NCBI GenBank assembly: GCA_944322255.1
Contig: CALUOK010000002.1
Location: 105,476 to 169,475 of the forward strand
Reading direction: 5' to 3'
Length of the DNA: 64,000 nucleotides
Source: Candidatus Methanomethylophilaceae archaeon
GTDB lineage: Archaea; Thermoplasmatota; Thermoplasmata; Methanomassiliicoccales; Methanomethylophilaceae
A model generated the notes under the pieces. That model did no database searches. It was given only the letters and a program-made list of their open reading frames with translations, and had not been told where the DNA came from. Below, in pieces: positions 1-8,700 of this stretch (the first letter of the stretch is position 1; every line of letters begins with the position of its first letter). Position numbers and translations under genes: made by a program.

Positions 1-2
1 AC

Positions 3-872
3 GGAGTCACCCAGCCCGTTAACTACACCATAACGCCGACCGATAACATGACGGTCAAATCGTTGTGGCGTCACAACTCAACCATCACCTTCGACCACAG
101 TGCACTTGAGGACTACCACCAGTCTGCCAGCGGACTGGCGACCAGCTCCGGCGCACAGCCTGACGGAACCCCGTACACCCTGCCCAGCATGGGTGTGATC
201 GGCGGTTACACACACTCTGGATGGTACATCGACGGTGTGTTCTACGCTGTCGGTGCTCAGTACACCCCATCCGGCAACGTGACCGCCTACTCCGTCTGGC
301 AGCAGCCGATGATAACCATGACGTTCGTTGTCGAGGGCGAGACCTACGCCACGCTGAAGGTCCCTGGAGGATCCAGCGGAATCGTGTTCACGCCTGTCAT
401 GGTCGACGGCGCGTTCGAGGGATGGTTCTACGATCCCGGCTTCGACACCAAGTACGATGCGACTCAGGCGTTGGACTCCAACACGACCCTGTACGCCAAG
501 GGCGTCCCGCCCCTGGAGTTCACCTCCGTGCCTACGGCCAACGCCAGCATCACTGCGGTCAACGGCATCGCCGACCTGTACTACTTCGACGCCACCGACA
601 GCACCGGAAAGTACAGCGTGCACTGGGATTTCGGAGATGGCAATACCAGCGACGATGTCCTGGCCTACAACTCGTACAGCGAGCCCGGAGTCTACACCGT
701 CACGCTGACCGTCACCAACGCCGACGGGGTCTACGCCGTGCAGACCTACACCGTTGACACCACAGAACCCGCAGAGGACGATGGGGACGACGGGAACAGG
801 GACATCCTGCTCTACGTCGCCATCGCGATCATCATCGCGGTCGGAGGAATCGTCGTAAGACGCTTCCTCTGA
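3..872 (+). CDS. Surface repeat protein, C-terminal part (5' end outside window)
   Basis: The reading frame is open to the window edge, so this is the last 289 residues of a longer protein. Visible in order: two Listeria-Bacteroides/InlB-like repeat remnants (to about residue 166; signature GWY, later GWF and TLYAKG), a PKD domain (about 170-255) with the typical WDFGDGNTS core, a short acidic linker, and one C-terminal transmembrane helix (about 268-289) ending in RRFL. This is the layout of an exported protein tethered to the cell membrane. It heads a run of three same-strand genes (spacings 54 and 12 bp) and is probably cotranscribed with them. The ligand is unknown; adhesion is inferred from the domain types. 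Confidence 0.8.
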   Translation, partial: GVTQPVNYTITPTDNMTVKSLWRHNSTITFDHSALEDYHQSASGLATSSGAQPDGTPYTLPSMGVIGGYTHSGWYIDGVFYAVGAQYTPSGNVTAYSVWQQPMITMTFVVEGETYATLKVPGGSSGIVFTPVMVDGAFEGWFYDPGFDTKYDATQALDSNTTLYAKGVPPLEFTSVPTANASITAVNGIADLYYFDATDSTGKYSVHWDFGDGNTSDDVLAYNSYSEPGVYTVTLTVTNADGVYAVQTYTVDTTEPAEDDGDDGNRDILLYVAIAIIIAVGGIVVRRFL

Positions 873-883
873 CGTCCCGAAAC

Positions 884-903
884 GGGGTCCCGCGAGGGAC
901 CCC
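884..903. other. Intercistronic hairpin with GNRA tetraloop
   Basis: A perfect 8-bp inverted repeat (GGGGTCCC / GGGACCCC) closes a GCGA loop between two cotranscribed genes. A GNRA loop on a GC-rich stem is very stable in RNA. It has no following T-run, so an mRNA processing or stability element is more likely than a terminator. Confidence 0.6.
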
Positions 904-926
904 ATCAACCGGGACGGGAGGTGAAA

Positions 927-2447
927 ATGAACGGAAATGCAAGCAGGATGGTCTCCGTGATGGCAGTCGTCGCGCTGGTGCTCTGCTCCGGAGCGATCGT
1001 CTTCTCCCCCGATGCCGACGCGGTCGACTCCGAGGGGGAGGTCTACACCCTGGAGATGAGGACCGGGCAGACGTGCATCTACGTGCCGACCACCAACCTG
1101 GACTCCGAGATCACCGTCACGGGATCCGAAGGGGTCACATGGGACGCTGAGAAGGGGACCATGAATGCGACGTTCGGCTCCATCGACACATCGGGCGACC
1201 TAAACGCTGTCGTCAAGGCTGTGTGGACGTCCACCGTGGACCCGACCGTCACCCAGTCCGCCGAGCAGACGATCATCTTCAAAATCTACGGCCATGTGAC
1301 CATCGACGGATACTACGAGAGCAGCGTGTCCAAAGGGGTCATCGGCGGACAGACGGCTGGAACGGTCGTCTATTCCCCGACCATCTCTCAGGCCACGTCC
1401 GGGACCGAGACCGTCGTGACATGCGACATCCCTGAGAACGACTACATCGGATGGGACGCCGAGAACAGGCGCGTCGTGATCGTCGAGGACATTCCGGAGG
1501 ACGTCGATGCGTTCTCCGTCTCCTTCGACATCGTCGCCACCAACAGCTCCCTCTCCGAGGGCAGCTCCCTGGCAGATGAGACCGCCACCGTGCATGTGAC
1601 CGTCGGATTCGGGCAGGACCTCACCATCACGTCCCCCGACATCATCGAGACCTACGTCGGATGCGACGACGCGGGCAGAAACACATACGTCGTCCAGACC
1701 AACTACGATGATGCCAAGTTCGTGTCCGTCACGGGCATCCAGATCGGACAGGTCGTCCCCTCCGTTGCGGGACTCGTCGCCTCCAAGGGCGACGGGACGG
1801 TGACGTTCGACCCCGACGCGGTCGAGTTCCCCGACAGACCCGTGAGGCCCTACTACCAGGACTACTCATTCAGCGTCACCGTTTCCGGAACATCCGCCGA
1901 CGGGACCGAGGTCCAGGACTCGAAGATCGTCACCCTCCGCGTATGGGCGGGACTGAACTACATCACCATGCCCAGCATGGAGGATGTCATCGTCCAGCCC
2001 GATGAGGGGAACAAGCTGAGCGTCACCGTCTCCGCCCTGATCGGCGGGGCCGACGGCATCTCCTTCGACTGGGGCGACGGTTCCGACGTCTCCGACCAGA
2101 AGACCAGGGACGACACCACCGCTAGGTACAGCGCATCCCACGACTACGAGCTGGAGAACGACTACCTGATAACGGTCAGCGCATACAACTCCAGCGGGGA
2201 GAACGTCGTCTACATCATGTACGACACGACCACGGGGCAGTCCTATGAGACCGACCCGCCGACGCCCGGACAGCCGGAGGGACCCTCTGGCGACGAGGGA
2301 TACGACCTCTGGTGGCTCCCAATCCTCTTCGGGGTGCTGGCGGTCGTCTTCGCTGTCGCGTTCGCCGTGAGGCCCGGAAACTACGCTCTCGTGGCTCTCG
2401 CCGCGATATGCGCCCTGGCAGCGGTGGCGTCCTATTTCCTGATGTGA
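927..2447 (+). CDS. Secreted PKD-domain membrane-anchored protein
   Basis: This 506-residue protein has a signal peptide (basic start, hydrophobic stretch, DADA near residue 33), a long beta-rich extracellular part without cysteine-rich modules, one PKD domain late in the chain (FDWGDGSDVS core, then the SASHDYE strand), a proline/glycine-rich spacer, and two C-terminal hydrophobic helices ending at YFLM. ATG 927 is preferred to GTG 921 because the ribosome-binding sequence GGGAGGTGA lies at 915-923 and would overlap the GTG. PKD domains usually mediate protein or carbohydrate contact on archaeal surfaces. The specific function is unknown. It is likely translated from the same mRNA as its neighbours. 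Confidence 0.8.
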   Translation: MNGNASRMVSVMAVVALVLCSGAIVFSPDADAVDSEGEVYTLEMRTGQTCIYVPTTNLDSEITVTGSEGVTWDAEKGTMNATFGSIDTSGDLNAVVKAVWTSTVDPTVTQSAEQTIIFKIYGHVTIDGYYESSVSKGVIGGQTAGTVVYSPTISQATSGTETVVTCDIPENDYIGWDAENRRVVIVEDIPEDVDAFSVSFDIVATNSSLSEGSSLADETATVHVTVGFGQDLTITSPDIIETYVGCDDAGRNTYVVQTNYDDAKFVSVTGIQIGQVVPSVAGLVASKGDGTVTFDPDAVEFPDRPVRPYYQDYSFSVTVSGTSADGTEVQDSKIVTLRVWAGLNYITMPSMEDVIVQPDEGNKLSVTVSALIGGADGISFDWGDGSDVSDQKTRDDTTARYSASHDYELENDYLITVSAYNSSGENVVYIMYDTTTGQSYETDPPTPGQPEGPSGDEGYDLWWLPILFGVLAVVFAVAFAVRPGNYALVALAAICALAAVASYFLM

Positions 2448-2459
2448 GGTGATAGAAGG

Positions 2460-3521
2460 ATGAACAGGATTCTGATCGCCGTCGCCGTCGCGGTCCTCGC
2501 CGTCATCGGAGGGTACGGCGTCGTGTCCAATCTGGGGGACGGGGAGGGAGCGGGCTCAGGGGTGTCCGGCACGGACACCACGCCGCCTGAGTCCAGCGAC
2601 CCCGTCCTGGGACACGTCGAGGTGGTCGCCGAGTACGGCAGCGAGATCGTTGTGAGGGCCGTCCCCGCCGACGGTGCGTCGTTCTACGGATGGTTCTCCG
2701 GTGATGCGATGGTCTCGGACCGCATGTTCGAGACGTTCGACATAGGAGCGGTGGACGGCGTCCAGGCCGTCTTCAACGAGGGTTTCACGAAATCCGTCGA
2801 GTACGCATGGGAGATACCCATGTTCGCCTCCGACGGCTCCCTGTCCGGCATGACCAGGCATGAGGTCGTCTCCATCAGCCTGTGGAGCGGGGACTACTGG
2901 TCCACCGTCCAGGACGATGGAAGGCTCAGGCATGCCACCTATGCGGATCCGATGCCCGTGTTCATGCTCTCCGACAGCGATGCAGTCGATCAGGTCGTGG
3001 AGTACCTGGAACCTCTCGTCGATGGAATGACGAACCTCCAGAAGGCGACGGTTCTGGCCTACTTCGTGCAGGACGTCATCGACTACGAGTCCGACTCGTC
3101 CCAATATGGAGTGACCGAGTTCTGGGCGACTCCCGACGAGACGCTCTACACCGGGCACGGGGACTGCGAGGACACCGCCACGCTCTACGTCAACATCGGA
3201 GCCCGCATGGGTCTGGATGTTGGGTTCGTGGCCTTCGAGGACGCGAGGATGGGACACATGTCTGCGGCGGTCGCCCTGGATGACGGGGAGACCGCTCACG
3301 GCAACGCCGTCTTCGAGGTCGACGGGGTCCGCTACGCCTACGTGGAGACGGCCATCGACAACGCCCACAGCGATGTCGGGCAGCTCTCGTCCGCGTACCG
3401 CATAACCGACGGCAACTGGACGCGCGTGACGTATGATTCCGAATCTGGGGAGTACATCGGGGACAGCACCGTACCGATCGGCACGGGGACCGTCACCGGG
3501 GCTCCGATGATCTACGGATGA
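2460..3521 (+). CDS. Membrane-anchored transglutaminase-like (cysteine) protein
   Basis: This 353-residue protein has an N-terminal uncleaved signal/anchor helix (residues 3-25), one InlB/Flg_new-like repeat (about 48-105; FYGWFSGD), and a transglutaminase-like core. The core shows the expected triad: cysteine in HGDCEDTATLY (about 225), histidine in RMGHMSAAV (about 262) and an acidic residue after the YVETA strand (about 300). Archaeal proteins of this superfamily are usually exported cysteine peptidases or cross-linking enzymes. A role in processing or cross-linking the neighbouring repeat proteins is plausible but inferred. GAGGTGAT lies 6 bases upstream of the ATG, overlapping the previous stop codon, which suggests coupled translation. 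Confidence 0.8.
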   Translation: MNRILIAVAVAVLAVIGGYGVVSNLGDGEGAGSGVSGTDTTPPESSDPVLGHVEVVAEYGSEIVVRAVPADGASFYGWFSGDAMVSDRMFETFDIGAVDGVQAVFNEGFTKSVEYAWEIPMFASDGSLSGMTRHEVVSISLWSGDYWSTVQDDGRLRHATYADPMPVFMLSDSDAVDQVVEYLEPLVDGMTNLQKATVLAYFVQDVIDYESDSSQYGVTEFWATPDETLYTGHGDCEDTATLYVNIGARMGLDVGFVAFEDARMGHMSAAVALDDGETAHGNAVFEVDGVRYAYVETAIDNAHSDVGQLSSAYRITDGNWTRVTYDSESGEYIGDSTVPIGTGTVTGAPMIYG

Positions 3522-3556
3522 AACGGATCTGAGAACCTGAATGGCAAACGGTTTCG

Positions 3557-3591
3557 GGATGTCGGGGTGGGGTTCACCTCGACATCCTTTT
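3557..3591. terminator. Bidirectional terminator between convergent genes
   Basis: GGATGTCG (3557-3564) pairs with CGACATCC (3580-3587), with an inner GGTG/CACC stem, and TTTT follows on the plus strand. The stop codon of the minus-strand RloB gene sits inside the loop. The position between two convergent operons fits a shared terminator. Confidence 0.6.
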
Positions 3592-4173
3592 CCTGATGGT
3601 CTCCACCAGCGAGTGAACCATCGTGCTGGGATTGTGTTTGTAGCACCCTTCGACGTTGCATTCGTCGTCCGGAAGCAGTTTCCTGGCGTTCTTCACGGCC
3701 TTGTCGACCATGGCATCGTCGAAATCGAACCCCCTGGCCTTGTCGTACCTGCCTCCGAGCTTGTGCTTCATGTCGTCAACGAGCTCAGCCGGCGTGTAGG
3801 GGTGGGACGGGAGCTGGTAGTGCGAGAGCAACCAGACCTCGAACGACGGGTTGGACAGAAACAGGCTGTATCCCCTCTTCTTGCACTCCGCGTCCATGCG
3901 AACGACCTCGTCCAGGGTGAACCTGCCGTCCAGGTCCATGACTATCGCGACCAGATCGCCCTTGCGCGGGTCGACTCCCTCTCTCTTGGCGTACTCGGAC
4001 ACCTTGCGGATGATGACGCTCGGCCCGTTCTTGCCCATGGACCACGTGCGTATCCCCGCAGACTTGCACAGGTAGGACAGACGGTCGAAGTACGCTCCCT
4101 CGGATTCCCCGTCGCCCACCATCAGGACAACTCCGTGTTTGTTCGGGACGGCTTTGCCCCTGTTGCGGGTCAT
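3574..4173 (-). CDS. RloB-family protein (AbiL-like defence, TOPRIM-type partner)
   Basis: This 199-residue protein matches the RloB family: GDGESEGAYFDRL near the N-terminus (normally an EGxxTExxYF motif), the acidic strand IVMDLDGRF (about 75-83), and SNPSFEVWLLSHYQ (about 104-117), the hallmark block of RloB and Abi-type proteins. RloB proteins carry a TOPRIM-like nuclease fold and travel with an AAA ATPase, as in AbiL (AbiLi/AbiLii) and RloA/RloB. Here the start ATG overlaps the ATPase stop by four bases (ATGA), the classic sign of translational coupling and a fixed protein ratio. The inferred role is the effector of an abortive-infection or anti-element defence. Confidence 0.85.
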   Translation of the reverse strand: MTRNRGKAVPNKHGVVLMVGDGESEGAYFDRLSYLCKSAGIRTWSMGKNGPSVIIRKVSEYAKREGVDPRKGDLVAIVMDLDGRFTLDEVVRMDAECKKRGYSLFLSNPSFEVWLLSHYQLPSHPYTPAELVDDMKHKLGGRYDKARGFDFDDAMVDKAVKNARKLLPDDECNVEGCYKHNPSTMVHSLVETIRKRMSR

Positions 4174-5417
4174 GGCAGAACCCCGCGATGGAGGACGACG
4201 GGCATCGCGTCGTACCTGCCGTTCAGATACGCCTTGAGTACGTCGGTGTCCTTCCTCACGCCCTCGAAGTCGGACAGGCAGTACAGCTCGGACGAGCCGT
4301 TGTCGCGGTTCTTGTTCACGAACCATATCTGATCCCTGCGGAGGAGCTCGTCGATGTCCATCAGGCCGAGGTCGTGGGTGTTCGCTATGAGCTGCGCACC
4401 GCTCCCGTTGTTGTAGGATGCGAACATCTGCACCACCCAGCGGGTGAGGCGGGAGTGGAGATGGCCGCCCAGCTCGTCGATGACCAGGACGCCGCCGTTC
4501 CTGATGACTGGGATCAGCATGCCCATCAGACCGAACATGCACCTGGTCCCGGACGACTCGGAGTCTATCTGTATCGTCCTGCCCTCGTCGTCCGCATCCT
4601 TGAACCCGTGCTTCACGTAGACGTCCATCGCGGAGATGGAGTCGGAGCCCATCCTGAGATCCTCGTAGACGTTCGGAGGCAGGACGTTCTTCACGTCTGC
4701 CAGCGCGATCTGCCTCTCCTTGTAGGAGAAGTCGTCGATACCCAGGTCGGCGGTCTGGAGGGCGCGTATCAGCATCGCCCTCATCTCAGGGTCCTCGTCG
4801 CACATACGGCACGTGTCCTCAATGAGAACGTCCGAATCCGAGGCGGCGAACACCATGCCCGTGATGGCGTCGCGGACCCTGGAGCAGTCCTGATCCTTGC
4901 CGATGGATGCCATCGTCAGATACGTCGTGTCGGAGGCGGTCAGGTCCGCGACCTTCTTCTTGGCCTTCGGGAACGAGGCGGGACCGTCCCTCTCGAATAT
5001 CTTGGCGCGACGGCTGTTCGGATAGTAGTGGAGGGATTCCGCCACGATCTCCCTGTCCGTGTACTCTACGCGGTAGTCGTAGCGGATCCCGTCGATGAGC
5101 AGACGTATGCCCAGACGGACGGGGGCATCACGGCACTCATTCGATACCTTGTATGGGACGTATGCGCGGTCCAGGGTGTCGTCACCGCCTCTGGACGACA
5201 CGACCCTGTTGAGGGCCAGAAGGCCGTCGACCAGGAACGACTTGCCTGCCGCGTTCGGACCGAAGATGATGGCGGATGACAGGAGGTCGTCCCTCCCGTC
5301 GTCCGAGCGGATGACGTTCTCCGGATGCTCGGAGAGCTTCGTCGCCTCCAGGCTCAGGGTCACGTCGTCTCTGAACGGACCGAAGTTCCCCAGCGTGTAA
5401 TCTATTATCACGTGCAT
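4170..5417 (-). CDS. AAA_15/AAA_21 ATPase of AbiL/RloA-like defence pair
   Basis: A 415-residue SMC/OLD-like ATPase. It has a Walker A GPNAAGKS at 53-60, a signature-like region followed by Walker B GVLVIDEL with a following HLHSR (about 309-320), and an ANTHDLGLMD switch histidine (about 344). The first strand (DYTLGNFGPFRDDVTLSLEA) is typical of AAA_15/AAA_21 proteins. The start is ambiguous: the ATG at 5417 directly abuts GGAGGA, whereas GTG 5411 has the same ribosome site at normal spacing and gives MIIDYTLG, which looks more family-like. It overlaps the RloB gene by 4 bp. It probably senses infection or DNA and gates RloB. Confidence 0.85.
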   Translation of the reverse strand: MHVIIDYTLGNFGPFRDDVTLSLEATKLSEHPENVIRSDDGRDDLLSSAIIFGPNAAGKSFLVDGLLALNRVVSSRGGDDTLDRAYVPYKVSNECRDAPVRLGIRLLIDGIRYDYRVEYTDREIVAESLHYYPNSRRAKIFERDGPASFPKAKKKVADLTASDTTYLTMASIGKDQDCSRVRDAITGMVFAASDSDVLIEDTCRMCDEDPEMRAMLIRALQTADLGIDDFSYKERQIALADVKNVLPPNVYEDLRMGSDSISAMDVYVKHGFKDADDEGRTIQIDSESSGTRCMFGLMGMLIPVIRNGGVLVIDELGGHLHSRLTRWVVQMFASYNNGSGAQLIANTHDLGLMDIDELLRRDQIWFVNKNRDNGSSELYCLSDFEGVRKDTDVLKAYLNGRYDAMPVVLHRGVLP

Positions 5418-5433
5418 TCCTCCGATTATGGTT

Positions 5434-5446
5434 GAGAATAATTCTC
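5434..5446. promoter_or_regulatory. Palindrome upstream of the AbiL-like operon
   Basis: GAGAATAATTCTC is a perfect 6+1+6 palindrome 17-29 bp upstream of the ATPase start, in the AT-rich promoter stretch of that operon. It could be an operator for self-repression. No second copy was noticed in the window. No gene or other signal was recognised in 5447-5541. Confidence 0.4.
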
Positions 5447-5541
5447 GTTAAAGATAAAGTTTTGTGAAAATTTCTCATGGATTAGACTTTCATCGAAATT
5501 ATTTTCTTTGTATCGTGGGGACATCTCGAATCTTCGTCATT

Positions 5542-5578
5542 CGGTATATAAGGACTTTCGATTCCTTGTGTTACAAGC
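5542..5578 (+). promoter_or_regulatory. Shared promoter block, copy P1
   Basis: TATATAAG (5545-5552) is followed at once by ACTTTCGATTCCTTGTGTT (5554-5572) and ACAAGC. The 19-bp core is identical in P2, P3 and P4. A start site about 25 bp after the TATA box falls at the end of the block, so the conserved bases cover the TATA-to-start spacer. CTTGT-GTT-ACAAG forms a short inverted repeat at the predicted start. Confidence 0.85.
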
Positions 5579-5727
5579 CTTTCGCCAGCTCATAACCTTC
5601 GACGCTCTCGATTGTTCGCATACCGTCCGGACCTCCTTCGGACGGCTTCTGCGCAGGAGAGTAATTATGCACGAGAATGAGAGAGAACACACATTCCGCA
5701 TCGTCGGGATGAAAGGGGGCGTTCGCC
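5579..5727 (+). promoter_or_regulatory. Structured 5' leader of the 1372-residue repeat protein
   Basis: A leader of roughly 150 nt separates P1 from the ATG. CCGTCCG (5623-5629) pairs with CGGACGG (5639-5645). The loop GACCTCCTT contains a sequence complementary to a Shine-Dalgarno, and CTCCTT can pair with AAGGGG at 5713-5718 just before the start codon. GGCGTTCGCC (5718-5727) abuts the ATG and equals the core of the operator at 16831-16846. The first 27 or so bases resemble the start of the P3 leader. Confidence 0.55.
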
Positions 5728-8700
5728 ATGGATGAGCATCGCAGGATGCTCCTCTCGGCTCTCGCCGTCCTCGCGTTCCTGGTCTCCGCGTTGTCGGTCG
5801 GCATCGTCCTGATCGACGATGCGGACGCCGCAGGGACATGGGATGGGGGGAACCCAAGCGGGAGTTCCGCCGCCAATCCTTACGATTCGGTCGACATCGA
5901 CATATCGGGTACGAATGTGCCTGTTCTGAGCGATGTCTATGTCGCCGTCGGAGCCAGCGTCAGCATCACCGGATGCACGGACAGTTGGTCCCACGGCAGC
6001 TCGAACTATACCTACAACTTCACCAGCGTCACGTCCGGGTACGGGCTGTCGGTCAGCACATCCGGAGACACCTCCGTTTCCGGAACGATCAGCAAGGCGG
6101 GGAACATAACCGTCTCCTACCATTACGTTCAGGGCGGTACATACCCGAAGGATGAGACCAGATCGTTCGTCATCCACGCCGTCGAACCCGATGATAGCGG
6201 TGTCCAGTCCATCAAGATAACGGGATCCATCTCCAGCGGATCGATCTCCACCGGCGGTTCGATTACCCTTACCGCCACCACATCCCCTTCGACGGCGGAC
6301 AACCGCCATGTGAGCTGGAGCATCAGTTCCGGTTCTCAGTACGGTGAGATCACCAGCACCAGAGATACCTCTACAGGTGGTACGTGTGTCGTCAAGGGCA
6401 GTGAGCCCGGAAGGATCGTGGTGCTCTGCGAATCCGAGGACGGATACGCCTCCGAGACCTTCGTCGTCACCGTGACCGCCAGGTTGGTCACGTCCATCGC
6501 GGTCTATCAGGGATTCGCCGACGGCGAGGACCTGATCGTTACAGCCGATGCGTCACCTTCTAGTGCGTACAACACGAACATCACATGGTCCGTGGTCAAG
6601 GGCAGCAGCCTGGTCACTCTGTCGTCCAGCTCCGAGTACACATCCGACGGCGAGATCAGGATGTCCCCCACCCACTCCGGCGGAGGGGAGGTCACGCTCC
6701 GCGCGACCGCCGCCGACGGTTCGGGGGTCTACAAGGACCGCACATTCTACGTCGGATGCGCGTCCTTCGATGCCAACGGAGGCTCCAACGCCCCCTCCGA
6801 CGTCTACAGGATAAGCAGCACGAACAACATGATGGGCTACCTTCCCGACAAGGAACCCATCAGGTCCGGTTATGCCTTCATGGGCTGGTGCACGGACAAG
6901 GACGGAAGCGGGATGATCTACAACGCAGGAGGATACGCCTCGCTGAGGGACGGCACCACGTACTACGCGATATGGGGCCACGAGACCAAGATCACCTTCA
7001 ACGTCCTGTACGGAACGGGAGGTCCGTCCAACGAGACCGTCATCGTCATGGATGGCGAGACCGACTGGTTCTACATCCCCAACGGCGACGGCGACATCCC
7101 GACCCGTCCCGGATACACCTTCCTCGGATGGTCCGACAGCTCCAACGCCTCCACCGCCAAGTACGAGCCCGGAAGCAGGTTCGAGATCGAAGGCGGGGAG
7201 ACCTACGACCTCTACGACGTCTGGACGATCACCGAGAACGAGTACCACCTGGCCTACGACGCCAACGGGGGAATCAACCCTCCGACGACCCAGAACGGGA
7301 CCAACTACGGCACCGAGAACGAGTACACGTTCGTCGTGACCTCCTCCGAACCCACCCGCGAGAGCCACAGGTTCCTCGGATGGTCCACCACGTCCACGGG
7401 CGGTGTGGAGTACGAGGCTGGAGATACCATCACAGTCCCCATCGGGACCAAGACCCTGTACGCCGTCTGGCAGGAGATCCACGTCTTCAAGATCGCCTAC
7501 GATGCGAACGGAGGCACGGGAGCTCCCACTCCGACACCCGACACCTGGGAGACCACTGGGGACAGCATCCAGATCATCGTGTCCAGCGTCAAGCCGACAT
7601 GGGACGAGTTCCACAGGTTCCTGGGATGGTCGACAAACCCCGAAGCCACGACCGCGGACATCCTCTCCGGCTCCAGCTACACCCTGACCCAGACGGGGAC
7701 GACGACCCTGTACGCGGTATGGGAGGAGATCGAGGGCAACGTGTTCACGCTCCACTTCGACCTCCAGGGCGGTCTCGTCGGGCCGGAGGACGTCGTGTCC
7801 GTCACCGTCCGTGACGAGACGACCGTCTCCATCCCCGCTGACGTCCCGACCTGGGACGAGTACCGCCTGTTCCTCGGATGGGCGGTCGAAGCCGATTCGG
7901 ACACCGTCACATACCAGCCGGGAGCCCAGATCACCCTGAGCGAGTCCGACACCACTCTGTACGCCGTCTGGCAGAGGCTCCCGATGCCCTGGACGCTCCA
8001 CTTCGAGCTCGGAGGAGGCTCATGGGGTTCCGTCGACCAGATGGGGACCTCCGCAGAGGAGACGTTCACCTTCACCATCCCCGATGTCGTCCCCACCCTG
8101 GACGGATTCGGGTTCCGTGGTTGGGCCGTCACCGACGGGGGTTCCGCCGAGTATCAGCCCGGAAATGCCTTCATCGCCACCGAGCAGAACACCACCCTGT
8201 ACGCCGTGTGGGAGGAGCTGGACCTGTTCACCCTCCACTTCGATGTCGGCGACGGTTCTCCCGTGGAGAGCCTGACCGTCTACTCCCTGGATTCGTGCAG
8301 GTTCGTGATCCCCAGCACCATCCCGACTCTGGACGGATACCTGTTCCAGGGATGGGCCACGGTCGAGGGCGGAGCCGTCGACTGCCAGCCCGGACAGACC
8401 ATCACCGTGACCAGCCAGAGCACAACCGTCCATGCGGTGTGGATCGAGAGGCCGGAGTTCGTGGAGTTCACGCTCAGCTTCGATGTCGGAGAGGGTTCCG
8501 GAGGGCCTTCGACCATCCGCGCCACGACGTCCGAGCTCAGCCACGAGTTCACCATCCCGTCCGCCGTCCCCACTCTGGACGGCCACGGGTTCCTCGGATG
8601 GTCCCTGAGCGTCGGAGGGGACGTGGACTATCAGCCTGGAGACAGGATCACCGTGTCCACCCCCGCCACGACCCTCCATGCGGTCTGGATCGATGAGTCG

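Noticed and set aside
921..926. GTG at 921 as start of the PKD protein
   Set aside because: It lies inside the ribosome-binding sequence GGGAGGTGA; ATG 927 follows it.
6553..8001. Long minus-strand frames opposite the repeat genes and other GC-rich genes
   Set aside because: They mirror the codon bias of the plus-strand genes, lack start signals and encode low-complexity Gly/Arg/Asp chains.
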